A stretch of DNA of 64,000 nucleotides, taken from positions 1,653,501 to 1,717,500 of the forward strand of contig NZ_CP060825.1 of the NCBI RefSeq assembly GCF_014489615.1, written 5' to 3'. This stretch comes from Streptomyces genisteinicus (GTDB taxonomy: Bacteria > Actinomycetota > Actinomycetes > Streptomycetales > Streptomycetaceae). Shown in pieces: positions 9,537 to 17,532 of the stretch (position 1 is its first letter; every line of letters begins with the position of its first letter). Both the position numbers and the translations under genes were made by a program. The notes under the pieces are model-generated. The model was not told where the DNA came from. It worked only from the letters and a program-made list of their open reading frames with translations, and searched no databases.

Positions 9537-9568
9537 AGGGGCCAGGAGACCGAAGTCCCCTGGCCCCT
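9537..9568. terminator. two-way terminator hairpin
   Basis: AGGGGCCAGG pairs with CCTGGCCCCT over 10 bp, with a smaller GAC/GTC stem inside the loop. It lies between the convergent thioesterase and livF genes, so it can serve both. Confidence 0.7.
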
Positions 9569-9589
9569 CACCTCGCACAGCCGCAGCCG

Positions 9590-10354
9590 TCAGGCGCCCT
9601 CACCGAGGTACGCCGCACGGATCCGCGTGTCGGACAGCAGCTCGGACGCCGGACCCGACATCGCCACCGCACCCGTCTCCAGGACATAGCCGCGGTCGGC
9701 CAGGCCCAAGGCCTGCGTGGCGTTCTGCTCGACGAGCAGCACGGTCGTGCCCTGCTTGTTGATCTCCTCGATGATCTCGAAGATCTGCTGCACGATCAGC
9801 GGCGCCAGACCCATCGAAGGCTCGTCCAGGAGCAGCAGCTCCGGCCGGCCCATCAGCGCGCGGCCGATGGCCAGCATCTGCTGCTCACCGCCGGAGAGCG
9901 TGCCCGCGAGCTGCGTACGCCGCTCGGCCAGGCGCGGGAACAGGGTGAACGCGCGGTCCAGGTCGGCGGCGTCCACCGAGTTGAACTTGTACGCGCCCAT
10001 CTCCAGGTTCTCGCGCACGGTCATCGTCGCGAAGACCCGCCGGCCCTCGGGCACATGCCCGATGCCGAACTGCACCAGCTCGTGCGACTTGATCCCGTCG
10101 ATCCGCTCACCGCGGTACAGCACCTCGCCGACCCGCGGCTGGAGCATGCCCGAGATGGTGCGCAGCGTCGTCGTCTTGCCCGCGCCGTTACCGCCCAGCA
10201 GAGCGACGATCTCGCCCTTGCGCACGGTCAGGTCGATGCCCTTGAGGGCCTCGATGGCGCCGTAGAAGACGTGCATGCCCTTGAGTTCGAGGAGGGTCTC
10301 CTCCGCAGGACCACCGGTACCGGCGTCCTTCTGCAGCTCGGTCGTGGTGCTCAC
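9590..10354 (-). CDS. livF: branched-chain amino acid ABC transporter ATP-binding protein LivF
   Basis: This 254-residue ATPase starts at a GTG (10354) that overlaps the livG stop by four bases. It has Walker A (LLGGNGAGKTTT), the Q-loop region, the LivF-type signature LSGGEQQMLAIGRAL, and Walker B (LLLLDEPSMGLAP) with a switch histidine further on (LLVEQNATQAL has Gln at the usual HD loop position, which is typical for this group). With LivG it would power import of branched-chain amino acids or similar substrates. It is the last gene of the livHMGF run. Confidence 0.93.
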   Translation of the reverse strand: MSTTTELQKDAGTGGPAEETLLELKGMHVFYGAIEALKGIDLTVRKGEIVALLGGNGAGKTTTLRTISGMLQPRVGEVLYRGERIDGIKSHELVQFGIGHVPEGRRVFATMTVRENLEMGAYKFNSVDAADLDRAFTLFPRLAERRTQLAGTLSGGEQQMLAIGRALMGRPELLLLDEPSMGLAPLIVQQIFEIIEEINKQGTTVLLVEQNATQALGLADRGYVLETGAVAMSGPASELLSDTRIRAAYLGEGA

Positions 10355-11424
10355 TTGCCGCTCTCCTCGTCCGGCGAAGCGCCGTCCGCCGCCTGATCCG
10401 TCGTCGCCCCGGACGGCGCCGCCCCAGCAGGGGCGCCCTCCTCCGAAGCGTCCTCGTCCGGCACCGCGGCGTCGGACGACGCCGCGTCACCGGAGGCGAC
10501 CGCGGGCGCGGCCGCCGGCCCCGCCACGTCGTTCTCCTCCGACGCGCGCTGCTCGGCGATCACGGCCTGCACCACCTCGGCGTCCTCCGAGGAGGCACCG
10601 AGGTACGCCTCGATGACCGCCGGGTGCTGCTGCACCTCGCTCGGCGACCCCTCGGCGATCCGCTTGCCGAAGTTCAGCACCATCACCCGGTCCGCCACCG
10701 ACATCACCAGACGCATGTCGTGCTCGATCAGCAGCACGCTCACACCCAGCTCGGTGTTGATCCGGCGGATCAGCTGCTCCAGCTCCAGCTTCTCCGTCGG
10801 GTTCGTCCCCGCCGCCGGCTCGTCCAGCAGGAGCACCTGCGGGTCCGTCGCCAGCGCCCGCGCGATCTCCAGACTGCGCTGGTCACCGTAGGACAGACTG
10901 CCCGCGATCTCGTTGAGCTTGCTCTCCAGCCCCACGAACCGCAGCAACCGGTGCGCCCGCTCGTCGCTCTGCCGCTCCGCCTTACGCGCGTTCGGCAGAC
11001 CCAGCATGATCGACACCGGACCGGCCTTCAGCCGCGTCTCCGCCGCGATCTTCACGTTCTCCAGCGCCGTCAGCGCCGAGAACAGACGGATGTTCTGGAA
11101 CGTACGCGCCAGACCCACCCGGTTGACGATGTGCGGCTTCCTGCCGAGCAGCGACTTCTCGTCACCGTCCTTCGAACGGAAGAGAATCTTCCCGTCCTGC
11201 GGGGTGTACGCCCCCGTCAGCGAGTTGAACAGCGAGGTCTTCCCCGCGCCGTTCGGCCCGATCACCGCCAGGACCTCGCCCCGGCGCATCCGCACGTCGA
11301 CCTTGTCCAGCACGGTCAGACCGCCGAACCGCAGCGTCAGCTCCGACGCGTGCAGCACCAGGTCCGCACCGGCGTCCGCGGACCCCGCGCCCGCCGTCGC
11401 TTCGTTCTTCACGTCGGTGCCCAT
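10351..11424 (-). CDS. livG: branched-chain amino acid ABC transporter ATP-binding protein LivG, with long acidic tail
   Basis: The 357-residue protein has a normal LivG ATPase in the first 260 or so residues: Walker A (VIGPNGAGKTSLFN), GLARTFQNIRLF, signature LSYGDQRSLEIARAL, Walker B (LLLDEPAAGTNP) and switch LLIEHDMRLV. After SEVQQHPAVIEAYLGA, where LivG proteins normally end, it continues for about 90 residues of Ala-, Glu-, Ser- and Asp-rich low-complexity sequence. The start overlaps the livM stop by one base (TGATG). The tail is unlikely to be part of the ATPase fold; it may be disordered. Function is ATP hydrolysis for branched-chain amino acid import. Confidence 0.93.
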   Translation of the reverse strand: MGTDVKNEATAGAGSADAGADLVLHASELTLRFGGLTVLDKVDVRMRRGEVLAVIGPNGAGKTSLFNSLTGAYTPQDGKILFRSKDGDEKSLLGRKPHIVNRVGLARTFQNIRLFSALTALENVKIAAETRLKAGPVSIMLGLPNARKAERQSDERAHRLLRFVGLESKLNEIAGSLSYGDQRSLEIARALATDPQVLLLDEPAAGTNPTEKLELEQLIRRINTELGVSVLLIEHDMRLVMSVADRVMVLNFGKRIAEGSPSEVQQHPAVIEAYLGASSEDAEVVQAVIAEQRASEENDVAGPAAAPAVASGDAASSDAAVPDEDASEEGAPAGAAPSGATTDQAADGASPDEESGK

Positions 11425-12809
11425 CAGATCCTGCCTCCCGCCGGCTCGGTCATCGCGTCGGCGTCACCGATGCCTTCCTCGGCCATCTTCAGCTCACGCT
11501 GCCTGCGGCGGGACGGCCAGACGCCCTGCGGCCGGTAGATCATCATGACCACCAGCAGCGCGCCCAGGTACATGTAACGGTCGGACGGGTCCACCCAGTC
11601 CTTCAACGCCTCCGGCAGCCACACCAGCAGCGCCGTGCCGATCAGCACACCCGGGATCGAACCCATACCGCCGAAGATGACGTAGGCCAGGATCAGGATG
11701 GACTGCAGCAGCGGGAAGACCTCGGGATTGATGTACCCGTACTTGCTGGTGAAGATCACACCCGCGACACCCGACGTCGACGCACCGATCGCGAACGCCA
11801 TCAGCTTGAAGCGGACCGTGTCCACACCGTTCGCCGCCGCCGCGATCTCGTCCTCACGGATCGCCGTCCACGCACGGCCCACCCGGGAGTGCTCCAGCCG
11901 CGCGAACAGGAAGATCACCAGCACGATGAAGAAGACCAGCAGATACCAGTAGGGCAGCGGCTTGATCGACCACTTGTACTCGATACCGGCGAAGTCGATC
12001 GAGAAGTCCGGGATCAGACGCGCGCCCTGCGGGCCGCCCGTCAGGCCGTCGGCGTTCTTCGCGACCAGGTAGATGATCTCGTGGAAGCCGAGGGTCACGA
12101 TCGCCAGGTAGTCGCCCCTCAGCCGCAGCGTCGGAGCACCGAGCAGCAGACCGCAGATCAGACACGTCACCACCGCGACCGGGATGACCCAGAAGTTGTT
12201 CAGCACCACCGGCGGCTCGACCGGAAGCCGGCCCGTCCAGTACGCGGTCGAGTACGCGCCGACCGCGAAGAACGCGAAGAAGCCGAGGTCCAGCAGACCC
12301 GCCCAGCCGATCACCACGTTCAGGCCGATCGCCAGCAGCGCGAAGATCGCGATCTGGTCCACCAGCACCGTCTGCCAGGTCCGCTCCAGACCCGACGGAA
12401 TGACCAGCACCAGGATCAGCAGAACCGCCAGCGCACCCATCCGCAGCCGCTTGTCCGACTTGAACCGGGCCACCAGCCCGCCCACCGGACCGCTCGACGT
12501 CGTCGACTGCGCAGCCGACTTCGCCTTCGCCACACCCGACTTGATCGGCGCGCCCACGAACTCCCGCAGCGCCCACACACCGACCGTCAGGCCCAGGCAG
12601 ATCCACAGGTTCGGACCCGTGAACGTGTGCTCGATCGAGTAGAAGATGTCCCGGGTGTTGCCCTGCTCACCCGTCACCAGCGCGAGCAGCACACCGAGCG
12701 CGATCATCGCCCACAGGCGCGTGAAACGCTCCGTCCGGTACCACGCCGTACGGCGCAGCTTCGCCGCAGCAGACGGCGTCAGGTTCTTCGAAGTCTCCAC
12801 CGTGCTCAT
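11424..12809 (-). CDS. livM: branched-chain amino acid ABC transporter permease LivM
   Basis: From ATG 12809 (MSTVETSKNL) the protein has 461 residues. This start overlaps the livH stop as ATGA, which favours it over longer in-frame starts. An N-terminal extension of about 130 residues with two hydrophobic segments precedes the LivM core of about ten membrane helices, with VLVDQIAIFALLAIGLNVVIG, the conserved LGAPTLRLRGDYLAIVTLGFHE loop region, and VGRAWTAIREDEIAA, the EAA-like coupling loop that contacts the ATPase. It pairs with LivH to form the membrane channel. It is the second permease gene of the run. Confidence 0.93.
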   Translation of the reverse strand: MSTVETSKNLTPSAAAKLRRTAWYRTERFTRLWAMIALGVLLALVTGEQGNTRDIFYSIEHTFTGPNLWICLGLTVGVWALREFVGAPIKSGVAKAKSAAQSTTSSGPVGGLVARFKSDKRLRMGALAVLLILVLVIPSGLERTWQTVLVDQIAIFALLAIGLNVVIGWAGLLDLGFFAFFAVGAYSTAYWTGRLPVEPPVVLNNFWVIPVAVVTCLICGLLLGAPTLRLRGDYLAIVTLGFHEIIYLVAKNADGLTGGPQGARLIPDFSIDFAGIEYKWSIKPLPYWYLLVFFIVLVIFLFARLEHSRVGRAWTAIREDEIAAAANGVDTVRFKLMAFAIGASTSGVAGVIFTSKYGYINPEVFPLLQSILILAYVIFGGMGSIPGVLIGTALLVWLPEALKDWVDPSDRYMYLGALLVVMMIYRPQGVWPSRRRQRELKMAEEGIGDADAMTEPAGGRI

Positions 12810-13729
12810 GCCGCCCTCCCCACTCGCTCGCCGAGGATGCCCATCGGGCGGAACATCAGCACCAGGATCAGCACGACCATGGCCGACACCGCACGCCACT
12901 CGTCACCGAGCAGCGGCACGGTCATCGTCTCCACGATGCCGATCAGGATGCCACCGAACATCGCACCGCGGATGTTGCCGATACCACCGACCACGGCGGC
13001 GGCGAACGCGGTGATGCCCGGAATGAAGCCCATCGTGTACGACACCTGGTTCAGGTTGGCGAACAGGAAGCCCGCCACACCGCCCAGGACACCGCCGACG
13101 ATGAACGTGCGGGAGATGACCTTGTCGATGTTGACACCCATCAGCCCCGCGACCTCGGCGTCCTGCGCCACCGCGCGGATGCCCTTGCCGAGCTTGGTGC
13201 GGTTCACCAGCAGGTCGAGCGCGATCATCATGACCACGGCCGTCGCGAACTGCAGCATCTGGGTGATGTTCACACCCGCGCCGAAGATCGAGAAGATCTC
13301 GCGGTTCTGGTACATCTCCGGCAGCGGCAGCGGGTCACGCCCGAAGAGCTTGCCGGCGAGGTTGTACAGGAAGAACGAGGCGCCGATCGCCGTGATCAGG
13401 AAGATCAGGCGGGGAGCACCGCGTCTGCGCAGAGGCCGGTACGCGACCTTCTCCAGGCCGTACGCCGTGACACCACCGAAGAGCGCCGACCCCGCCATGG
13501 CGAGAGCGACGAAGCCGATGGACGCCAGAGCGGTCGGGTTGTCCCCCGGATTGACGAGCTGAAGGACGATGAGGCTGCCGTAGGCGCCGAGCATGAACAC
13601 CTCGCTGTGCGCGAAGTTGATCAGCTGCAGCACACCGTAGACAAGTGTGTAGCCGATGGCGATGACGGCGTACAGCGAGCCGAGCATCACCCCTAGGACG
13701 AGATAGTCCCAGAATTCCTGAAGGGACAT
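12806..13729 (-). CDS. livH: branched-chain amino acid ABC transporter permease LivH
   Basis: This 307-residue protein has about eight membrane helices and the LivH landmarks ALYAVIAIGYTLVYG-like (SLYAVIAIGYTLVYGVLQLI), NFAHSEVFMLGAY, and the coupling loop KGIRAVAQDAEVAGLMG. It is the first gene of a four-gene run, H-M-G-F, whose genes overlap by 1-4 bases. About 200 bp separate it from the binding-protein gene, and that gap holds a strong hairpin and two 20-bp repeats, so permease and ATPase genes are probably made at a lower level than the binding protein. Confidence 0.93.
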   Translation of the reverse strand: MSLQEFWDYLVLGVMLGSLYAVIAIGYTLVYGVLQLINFAHSEVFMLGAYGSLIVLQLVNPGDNPTALASIGFVALAMAGSALFGGVTAYGLEKVAYRPLRRRGAPRLIFLITAIGASFFLYNLAGKLFGRDPLPLPEMYQNREIFSIFGAGVNITQMLQFATAVVMMIALDLLVNRTKLGKGIRAVAQDAEVAGLMGVNIDKVISRTFIVGGVLGGVAGFLFANLNQVSYTMGFIPGITAFAAAVVGGIGNIRGAMFGGILIGIVETMTVPLLGDEWRAVSAMVVLILVLMFRPMGILGERVGRAA

Positions 13730-13841
13730 GGAGCAGACTTCCTTGTGGGAGCTGAGCGGACCCGGCGCTCGTGGCGACGAGGGCGGCCCGCGGGCGGAAC
13801 TTTCGAAACAGCGGGGGAACGACGCCCCTCACTTCGCAGAC

Positions 13842-13874
13842 GGGGGCCGGGAGAACTGCTGCCTCCCGGCCCCC
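13842..13874 (-). terminator. strong hairpin between livJ and livH
   Basis: GGGGGCCGGGAG pairs perfectly over 12 bp with CTCCCGGCCCCC across a 9-base loop. It lies 55-87 bp after the binding-protein stop on the minus strand. It is well placed as a partial terminator or an RNA-stabilising 3' end that raises binding protein over permease. Confidence 0.75.
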
Positions 13875-13875
13875 A

Positions 13876-13917
13876 GTCGCATGGCCTCAGCCACTCTGTC
13901 GCGTGGCTTCAGCCACT
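13876..13917. repeat. two 20-bp direct repeats after the livJ gene
   Basis: The units at 13876-13895 and 13898-13917 share 18 of 20 bases (both read GTCGC-TGGC-TCAGCCACT), with a 22-bp period. They sit between the livJ stop and the hairpin. Confidence 0.7.
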
Positions 13918-13928
13918 AAGCCCCAGCG

Positions 13929-15086
13929 TCAGCCGGCCAGCTCGTTGATGTTGCCCTGGTACCCGATCTTGCCGCCCTTGACCTGGTACAGGTAGACGTC
14001 GGTGCCCTTGAACTCGCCGTTCTCACCGAACTCGAACGTCTTCGTCAGGCCCTTGTAGGAGGCCTTCGCCAGCGCGTCGCGCAGCGCCTCGCGCTCCACG
14101 TCGGCACCCGACTTCTTGACCTCTTCGATGATCATGTTGGTGATGTCGTACGCCTCGGCGGAGTACGTGCCGGGCGCCCGGCCGAACTCCTTCTGGTAGT
14201 CCTCGGCGAACTTCTTCGTCCCGGCCTCGACGGTGGCGTCGGTGCAGGGGCAGGTGAGGAACCAGTTCTCGGAGGCGTCACCGGCCAGCTCGACGAACTT
14301 CGCGTCGTTCGAGCCGTCGCCCGAGATGCCCGCGCCCTTGTAGCCGGCGTCCTTCAGCTTCTTCGCGAACGGCGCCAGGTCCTGGTAGTAACCGGCGTAG
14401 ATCAGCGCGTCGGCCTTGGAGTTGACGACGTCCTTGGCCGTGGCCGAGTAGTCCGGCGTCTTCTGCGGGACGGACTTCTTGACGACCTCGATGCCGGCGT
14501 CCTTCAGACCCTTCTCGGCGACAGTCGCCAGGCCCACGCCGTAGTCGGTCTTGTCGTCGATCAGGTAGACCTTCTTCGCCTGCAGCTTCTTGGCGTAGTA
14601 GGTCGCCATGCCGGCGCCCTGCATGTTGTCGTTGGGGACACCGCGCAGGAAGGAGGTGAAGCCGTTCTCCTTGTCCGTCAGCAGCGGGTTGGTCGCCGAC
14701 GGGGACACCGTCACCAGACCGGACTCCGCGTACAGCGGCGACGAGGTGTTCGTCGGACCGGAGAAGGCGGGACCGACGACGGCGACGACGCCCTCGTCGT
14801 CGATGATCTTCTGCGCGGCGGCCGTGGCCTTGTCCGGCAGACCCTGGTCGTCACCCGCGACGTACTCGAGCTCGAAGTCGAGGTCGCCCTTGGCGTTGGC
14901 CTGCTGGATGGCCAGCTTCACGCCGTTCTGCATGTTCTCGCCGAGTGCCACGTTGTCACCGGAGAGCGGGCCCTGGAAGGCAATCTTCACGGCACCGTCG
15001 CTGCCGGAATCCGATCCGCATCCCGTCAACGCGAGAGCACCCACTGCCAGCGGTATGGCCAGCTTGACGATGGTCTTGTTCAGCAC
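13929..15086 (-). CDS. livJ: branched-chain amino acid ABC transporter substrate-binding lipoprotein
   Basis: The GTG at 15086 (VLNKTIVKLAIPLAVGA), behind an AAGGGG ribosome site, gives 385 residues; longer in-frame starts would bury the signal peptide. A lipobox, LTGC, marks an exported lipoprotein anchored to the membrane. The mature part is a type I periplasmic-binding fold: VKIAFQGPLSG, the inter-lobe VAVVGPAFSGPTNTSSPLYAE, and DALIYAGYYQDLAPFAKKLKDAG. Two cysteines in LTCPCTDATV may form a disulfide. It should capture leucine, isoleucine, valine or related ligands and deliver them to LivHM. It heads the cluster and has a long upstream gap for control. Confidence 0.92.
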   Translation of the reverse strand: MLNKTIVKLAIPLAVGALALTGCGSDSGSDGAVKIAFQGPLSGDNVALGENMQNGVKLAIQQANAKGDLDFELEYVAGDDQGLPDKATAAAQKIIDDEGVVAVVGPAFSGPTNTSSPLYAESGLVTVSPSATNPLLTDKENGFTSFLRGVPNDNMQGAGMATYYAKKLQAKKVYLIDDKTDYGVGLATVAEKGLKDAGIEVVKKSVPQKTPDYSATAKDVVNSKADALIYAGYYQDLAPFAKKLKDAGYKGAGISGDGSNDAKFVELAGDASENWFLTCPCTDATVEAGTKKFAEDYQKEFGRAPGTYSAEAYDITNMIIEEVKKSGADVEREALRDALAKASYKGLTKTFEFGENGEFKGTDVYLYQVKGGKIGYQGNINELAG

Positions 15087-15773
15087 TACGAACCCCTTGG
15101 AGCCGCCCGAACGATCTTGTCTGCGGGCGCAGTTGCCGGCGCCTCGCAGGACACCGCTTGTCCGCGCGGTGTGCCGGGAATGTAATCGCGCGTTCGTGCG
15201 CACCGATAGGTGACCGGAGGATGTGTGATCGCCCTGTGACCTGAGTCATGCGCCGGAAACAGAACACTCCTTACCGGCGACCGGACATGTCATCCGTGAT
15301 CCACAGCTTCCCGACAACTCGCGCAGCACCCGCGCGAGGGCCGCACACCCTCCCCGGAACCCCGCCCGGGCCACCGGAATCCCCCCAGGTCAACAGCCCT
15401 GAGCACCCCCGGCGAATGTGACGCCGACCACTTCCGCGACGCTCACGGCATGGCCGGAACTCGACCCCCGGAGGGCCGCACCACCCGTGTCCGCTGAGCG
15501 GACCGTCTCACCGCAGAGCACCCTCCGCCCCACCGCACACCCGAGACCTCGCCACTCACACAGGGTCACCGCGTGCGCACGAAACGTCAGAAGAGCGTAG
15601 GCGCCACAGTAGCGGCCACACCTCCCCCACGCCCCCGCCTCGACGACAACCTTCACAACTTCCGCCGCCCTCCCTCCCCCACCGCACTCCCCCGCAACGG
15701 CGAAAGCCCCCGGCACACCCGAAATCGGGATGCGCCGGAGGCTCCGGTACGTCACGGCCCGCCAGGGCCCCGC
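15087..15773. other. 687-bp intergenic region upstream of livJ
   Basis: This holds the livJ promoter and leader and the 3' flank of the ANTAR gene, including the hairpin at 15706-15742. The part near livJ is less GC-rich (about 15180-15300), as expected for a promoter. I see no convincing gene, riboswitch or tRNA in it. Confidence 0.5.
15706..15742 (-). terminator. terminator of the ANTAR regulator gene
   Basis: An imperfect 12-bp stem (GCCTCCGGCGCA with TGTGCCGGGGGC, two G-T pairs) is stacked on a CCCG-ATTT-CGGG stem-loop on the minus strand, 32 bp after the stop codon. Confidence 0.7.
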
Positions 15774-16430
15774 CTACTGCCCCTTGGCCGCCTTCTTCTC
15801 CTCGGCGTCCTCGATGACCGCCTCGGCCACCTGCTGCATGGACAGCCGCCGGTCCATCGACGTCTTCTGGATCCACCGGAACGCCGCCGGCTCCGTCAGC
15901 CCGTACTGCGTCTGCAGGATGCTCTTCGCCCGGTCCACCAGCTTCCGCGTCTCCAGCCGCTGCGAGAGGTCGGCGACCTCCTTCTCCAGCGCCCGGAGCT
16001 CGGTGAACCGCGACACCGCCATCTCGATGGCCGGCACCACGTCGCTCTTGCTGAACGGCTTCACCAGGTACGCCATCGCCCCCGCGTCCCGGGCCCGCTC
16101 CACGAGGTCCCGCTGGGAGAACGCGGTCAGCATCAGCACCGGGGCGATGGACTCCTCGGCGATCTTCTCCGCCGCCGAAATACCGTCCAGCACGGGCATC
16201 TTCACGTCGAGGATGACCAGATCCGGGCGGTGCTCCCGCGCCAGCTCGACGGCGCGCTGCCCGTCACCGGCCTCACCGACGACCGCGTACCCCTCCTCCT
16301 CCAGCATCTCTTTGAGGTCGAGCCTGATCAGGGCCTCGTCCTCGGCGATGACGACGCGGGTCGTCAGCGGCGGTACGTGCGACTTGTCGTCGTCGTCGGC
16401 GATCGGCTGGGGCGACTCGGGGGCGGTCAC
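15774..16430 (-). CDS. response regulator with RNA-binding ANTAR domain (PdtaR-like)
   Basis: A GTG start at 16430 behind GGAG gives 218 residues. Residues about 25-145 are a receiver domain with the acidic pocket EDE, the phospho-acceptor in ILDVKMPVLDG, and switch residues in LTAFSQ and LVKPFS. A coiled-coil linker (FTELRALEKEVADLSQRLETRK) leads to an ANTAR domain with the conserved VDRAKSILQ, GLTEPAAFRWIQKTSMDRR and AEAVI. Such proteins bind paired-hexaloop RNA hairpins and work as antiterminators after phosphorylation by a PdtaS-type kinase. No kinase gene is nearby, and the target RNAs are not visible here. It is divergent from the tRNA gene. Confidence 0.93.
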   Translation of the reverse strand: MTAPESPQPIADDDDKSHVPPLTTRVVIAEDEALIRLDLKEMLEEEGYAVVGEAGDGQRAVELAREHRPDLVILDVKMPVLDGISAAEKIAEESIAPVLMLTAFSQRDLVERARDAGAMAYLVKPFSKSDVVPAIEMAVSRFTELRALEKEVADLSQRLETRKLVDRAKSILQTQYGLTEPAAFRWIQKTSMDRRLSMQQVAEAVIEDAEEKKAAKGQ

Positions 16431-16526
16431 GGGACTCCTCGTTTCAAGGCAGGGTGCTCCCCATGAGCCTACCCAGCTGCGGTAAGGTGGTGCGCACGGC
16501 ATCAGACTTAACCTTCGATTCCGTGA

Positions 16527-16601
16527 GCCCCGGTAGCCCAACTGGCAGCAGGCAATGGATTCAAAACCCATACAGTGTCGGTTCGAATCCGACCCGGGGC
16601 A
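16527..16601 (+). tRNA. tRNA with CAA anticodon (Leu by codon), class I shape
   Basis: A 75-nt cloverleaf is visible. The acceptor stem 16527-16533 pairs with 16594-16600, with A16601 as discriminator and no encoded CCA. The D stem is 3 bp (36-38 with 51-53) with a GG in its loop. The anticodon stem 16555-16559 pairs with 16567-16571 except for an A-C mismatch next to the loop. The loop TTCAAAA puts CAA at 16562-16564. The variable region is only 5 nt (16572-16576). The T arm is standard, with loop TTCGAAT. CAA reads UUG (Leu), but leucine tRNAs are normally class II with a long variable arm, so charging is uncertain. Other anticodon registers fit worse. Confidence 0.85.
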
Positions 16602-16710
16602 CTTTACCTTCTATTCCAAGGTCACGGTATTTCGCTCATCTTTCACGTGATCGTGTGAACCACGGCCTTACCCGCCACTCATCCCGCGGGCATTCGCGAG
16701 GGTCGTCCAT

Positions 16711-17481
16711 GTGTACGACATGACCGCGCGACAACACGCCCTGAACCTCCTCTCCCAGGGCCGCAGCCTGAATTCTGTGAGCGGAGAACTGGGGATCTCC
16801 CGGTCGGCACTGCGCTCATGGAAAGCTCGGCCGTCTCCGCTCCGCAGCGACCTCCTGTGCCCGCGCTGTCAGGGCGATCCCGATGCCCGGCCTCCCGGGG
16901 CCGCGTACGCCTATCTCCTCGGCCTGTATCTCGGTGACGGCTGCATCTCCCCTTTGCCCCGTGGGGTCCACCTGCTCCGCATCGCGTGCGCCGATGCATG
17001 GCCCGGTCTGATCGACTCGTGCGCGGAGGCCGTCCGGGCCGCCCGCCCGGGCAACCGGGTCGGACGGGTCACGCGTCAGGGATGCACGTACGTCACGTCG
17101 TACAGCAAGCACTGGCCCTGCCTCTTCCCCCAGCACGGCCCCGGCCGCAAGCACGACCGCAGGATCGTCCTCGAGTCCTGGCAGCGGGAGATCGTGGACG
17201 CGTCGCCCTGGGAGTTCGTGCGCGGGCTGGTGCACTCCGACGGGTGCCGGAACATGAACTGGACGACGCGGATCGTGGGCGGGGAGGTCAAGCGGTACGA
17301 GTACGCGCGGTACTTCTTCACCAACGTGTCCGACGACATCCGGCGCCTCTACACGGACACCCTCGACAGCCTCGGCGTCGAGTGGCGGACGTGTGTGCGC
17401 GGCGGCCGGCCGTACAGCGTGTCGGTGGCCCGACGCGCGTCCGTGGCGCTGATGGACGCGCATGTCGGGCCGAAGCACTGA
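16711..17481 (+). CDS. stand-alone HTH and LAGLIDADG-type protein (homing endonuclease-like)
   Basis: From GTG 16711 (GAGGG eight bases upstream; ATG 16720 is a second option) the protein has 256 residues. Residues about 8-40 form a helix-turn-helix (QGRSLNSVSGELGISRSAL). A short CPRC motif follows at 50-53. Two LAGLIDADG-like helices are seen: YLLGLYLGDGCI (68-79) and FVRGLVHSDGCR (169-180), each with the acidic residue expected at the end of the helix. This is the two-motif single-chain layout of DNA endonucleases, without an intein or intron around it. Its closeness to the odd tRNA gene, about 110 bp downstream on the same strand, suggests a link. It could also be a domesticated DNA-binding regulator. 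Confidence 0.8.
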   Translation: MYDMTARQHALNLLSQGRSLNSVSGELGISRSALRSWKARPSPLRSDLLCPRCQGDPDARPPGAAYAYLLGLYLGDGCISPLPRGVHLLRIACADAWPGLIDSCAEAVRAARPGNRVGRVTRQGCTYVTSYSKHWPCLFPQHGPGRKHDRRIVLESWQREIVDASPWEFVRGLVHSDGCRNMNWTTRIVGGEVKRYEYARYFFTNVSDDIRRLYTDTLDSLGVEWRTCVRGGRPYSVSVARRASVALMDAHVGPKH

Positions 17482-17532
17482 ACCCGCCGGGCGGGATGCC
17501 GGGGCCGGCGGGCCGGGTGGCGGCGGGGCCCG

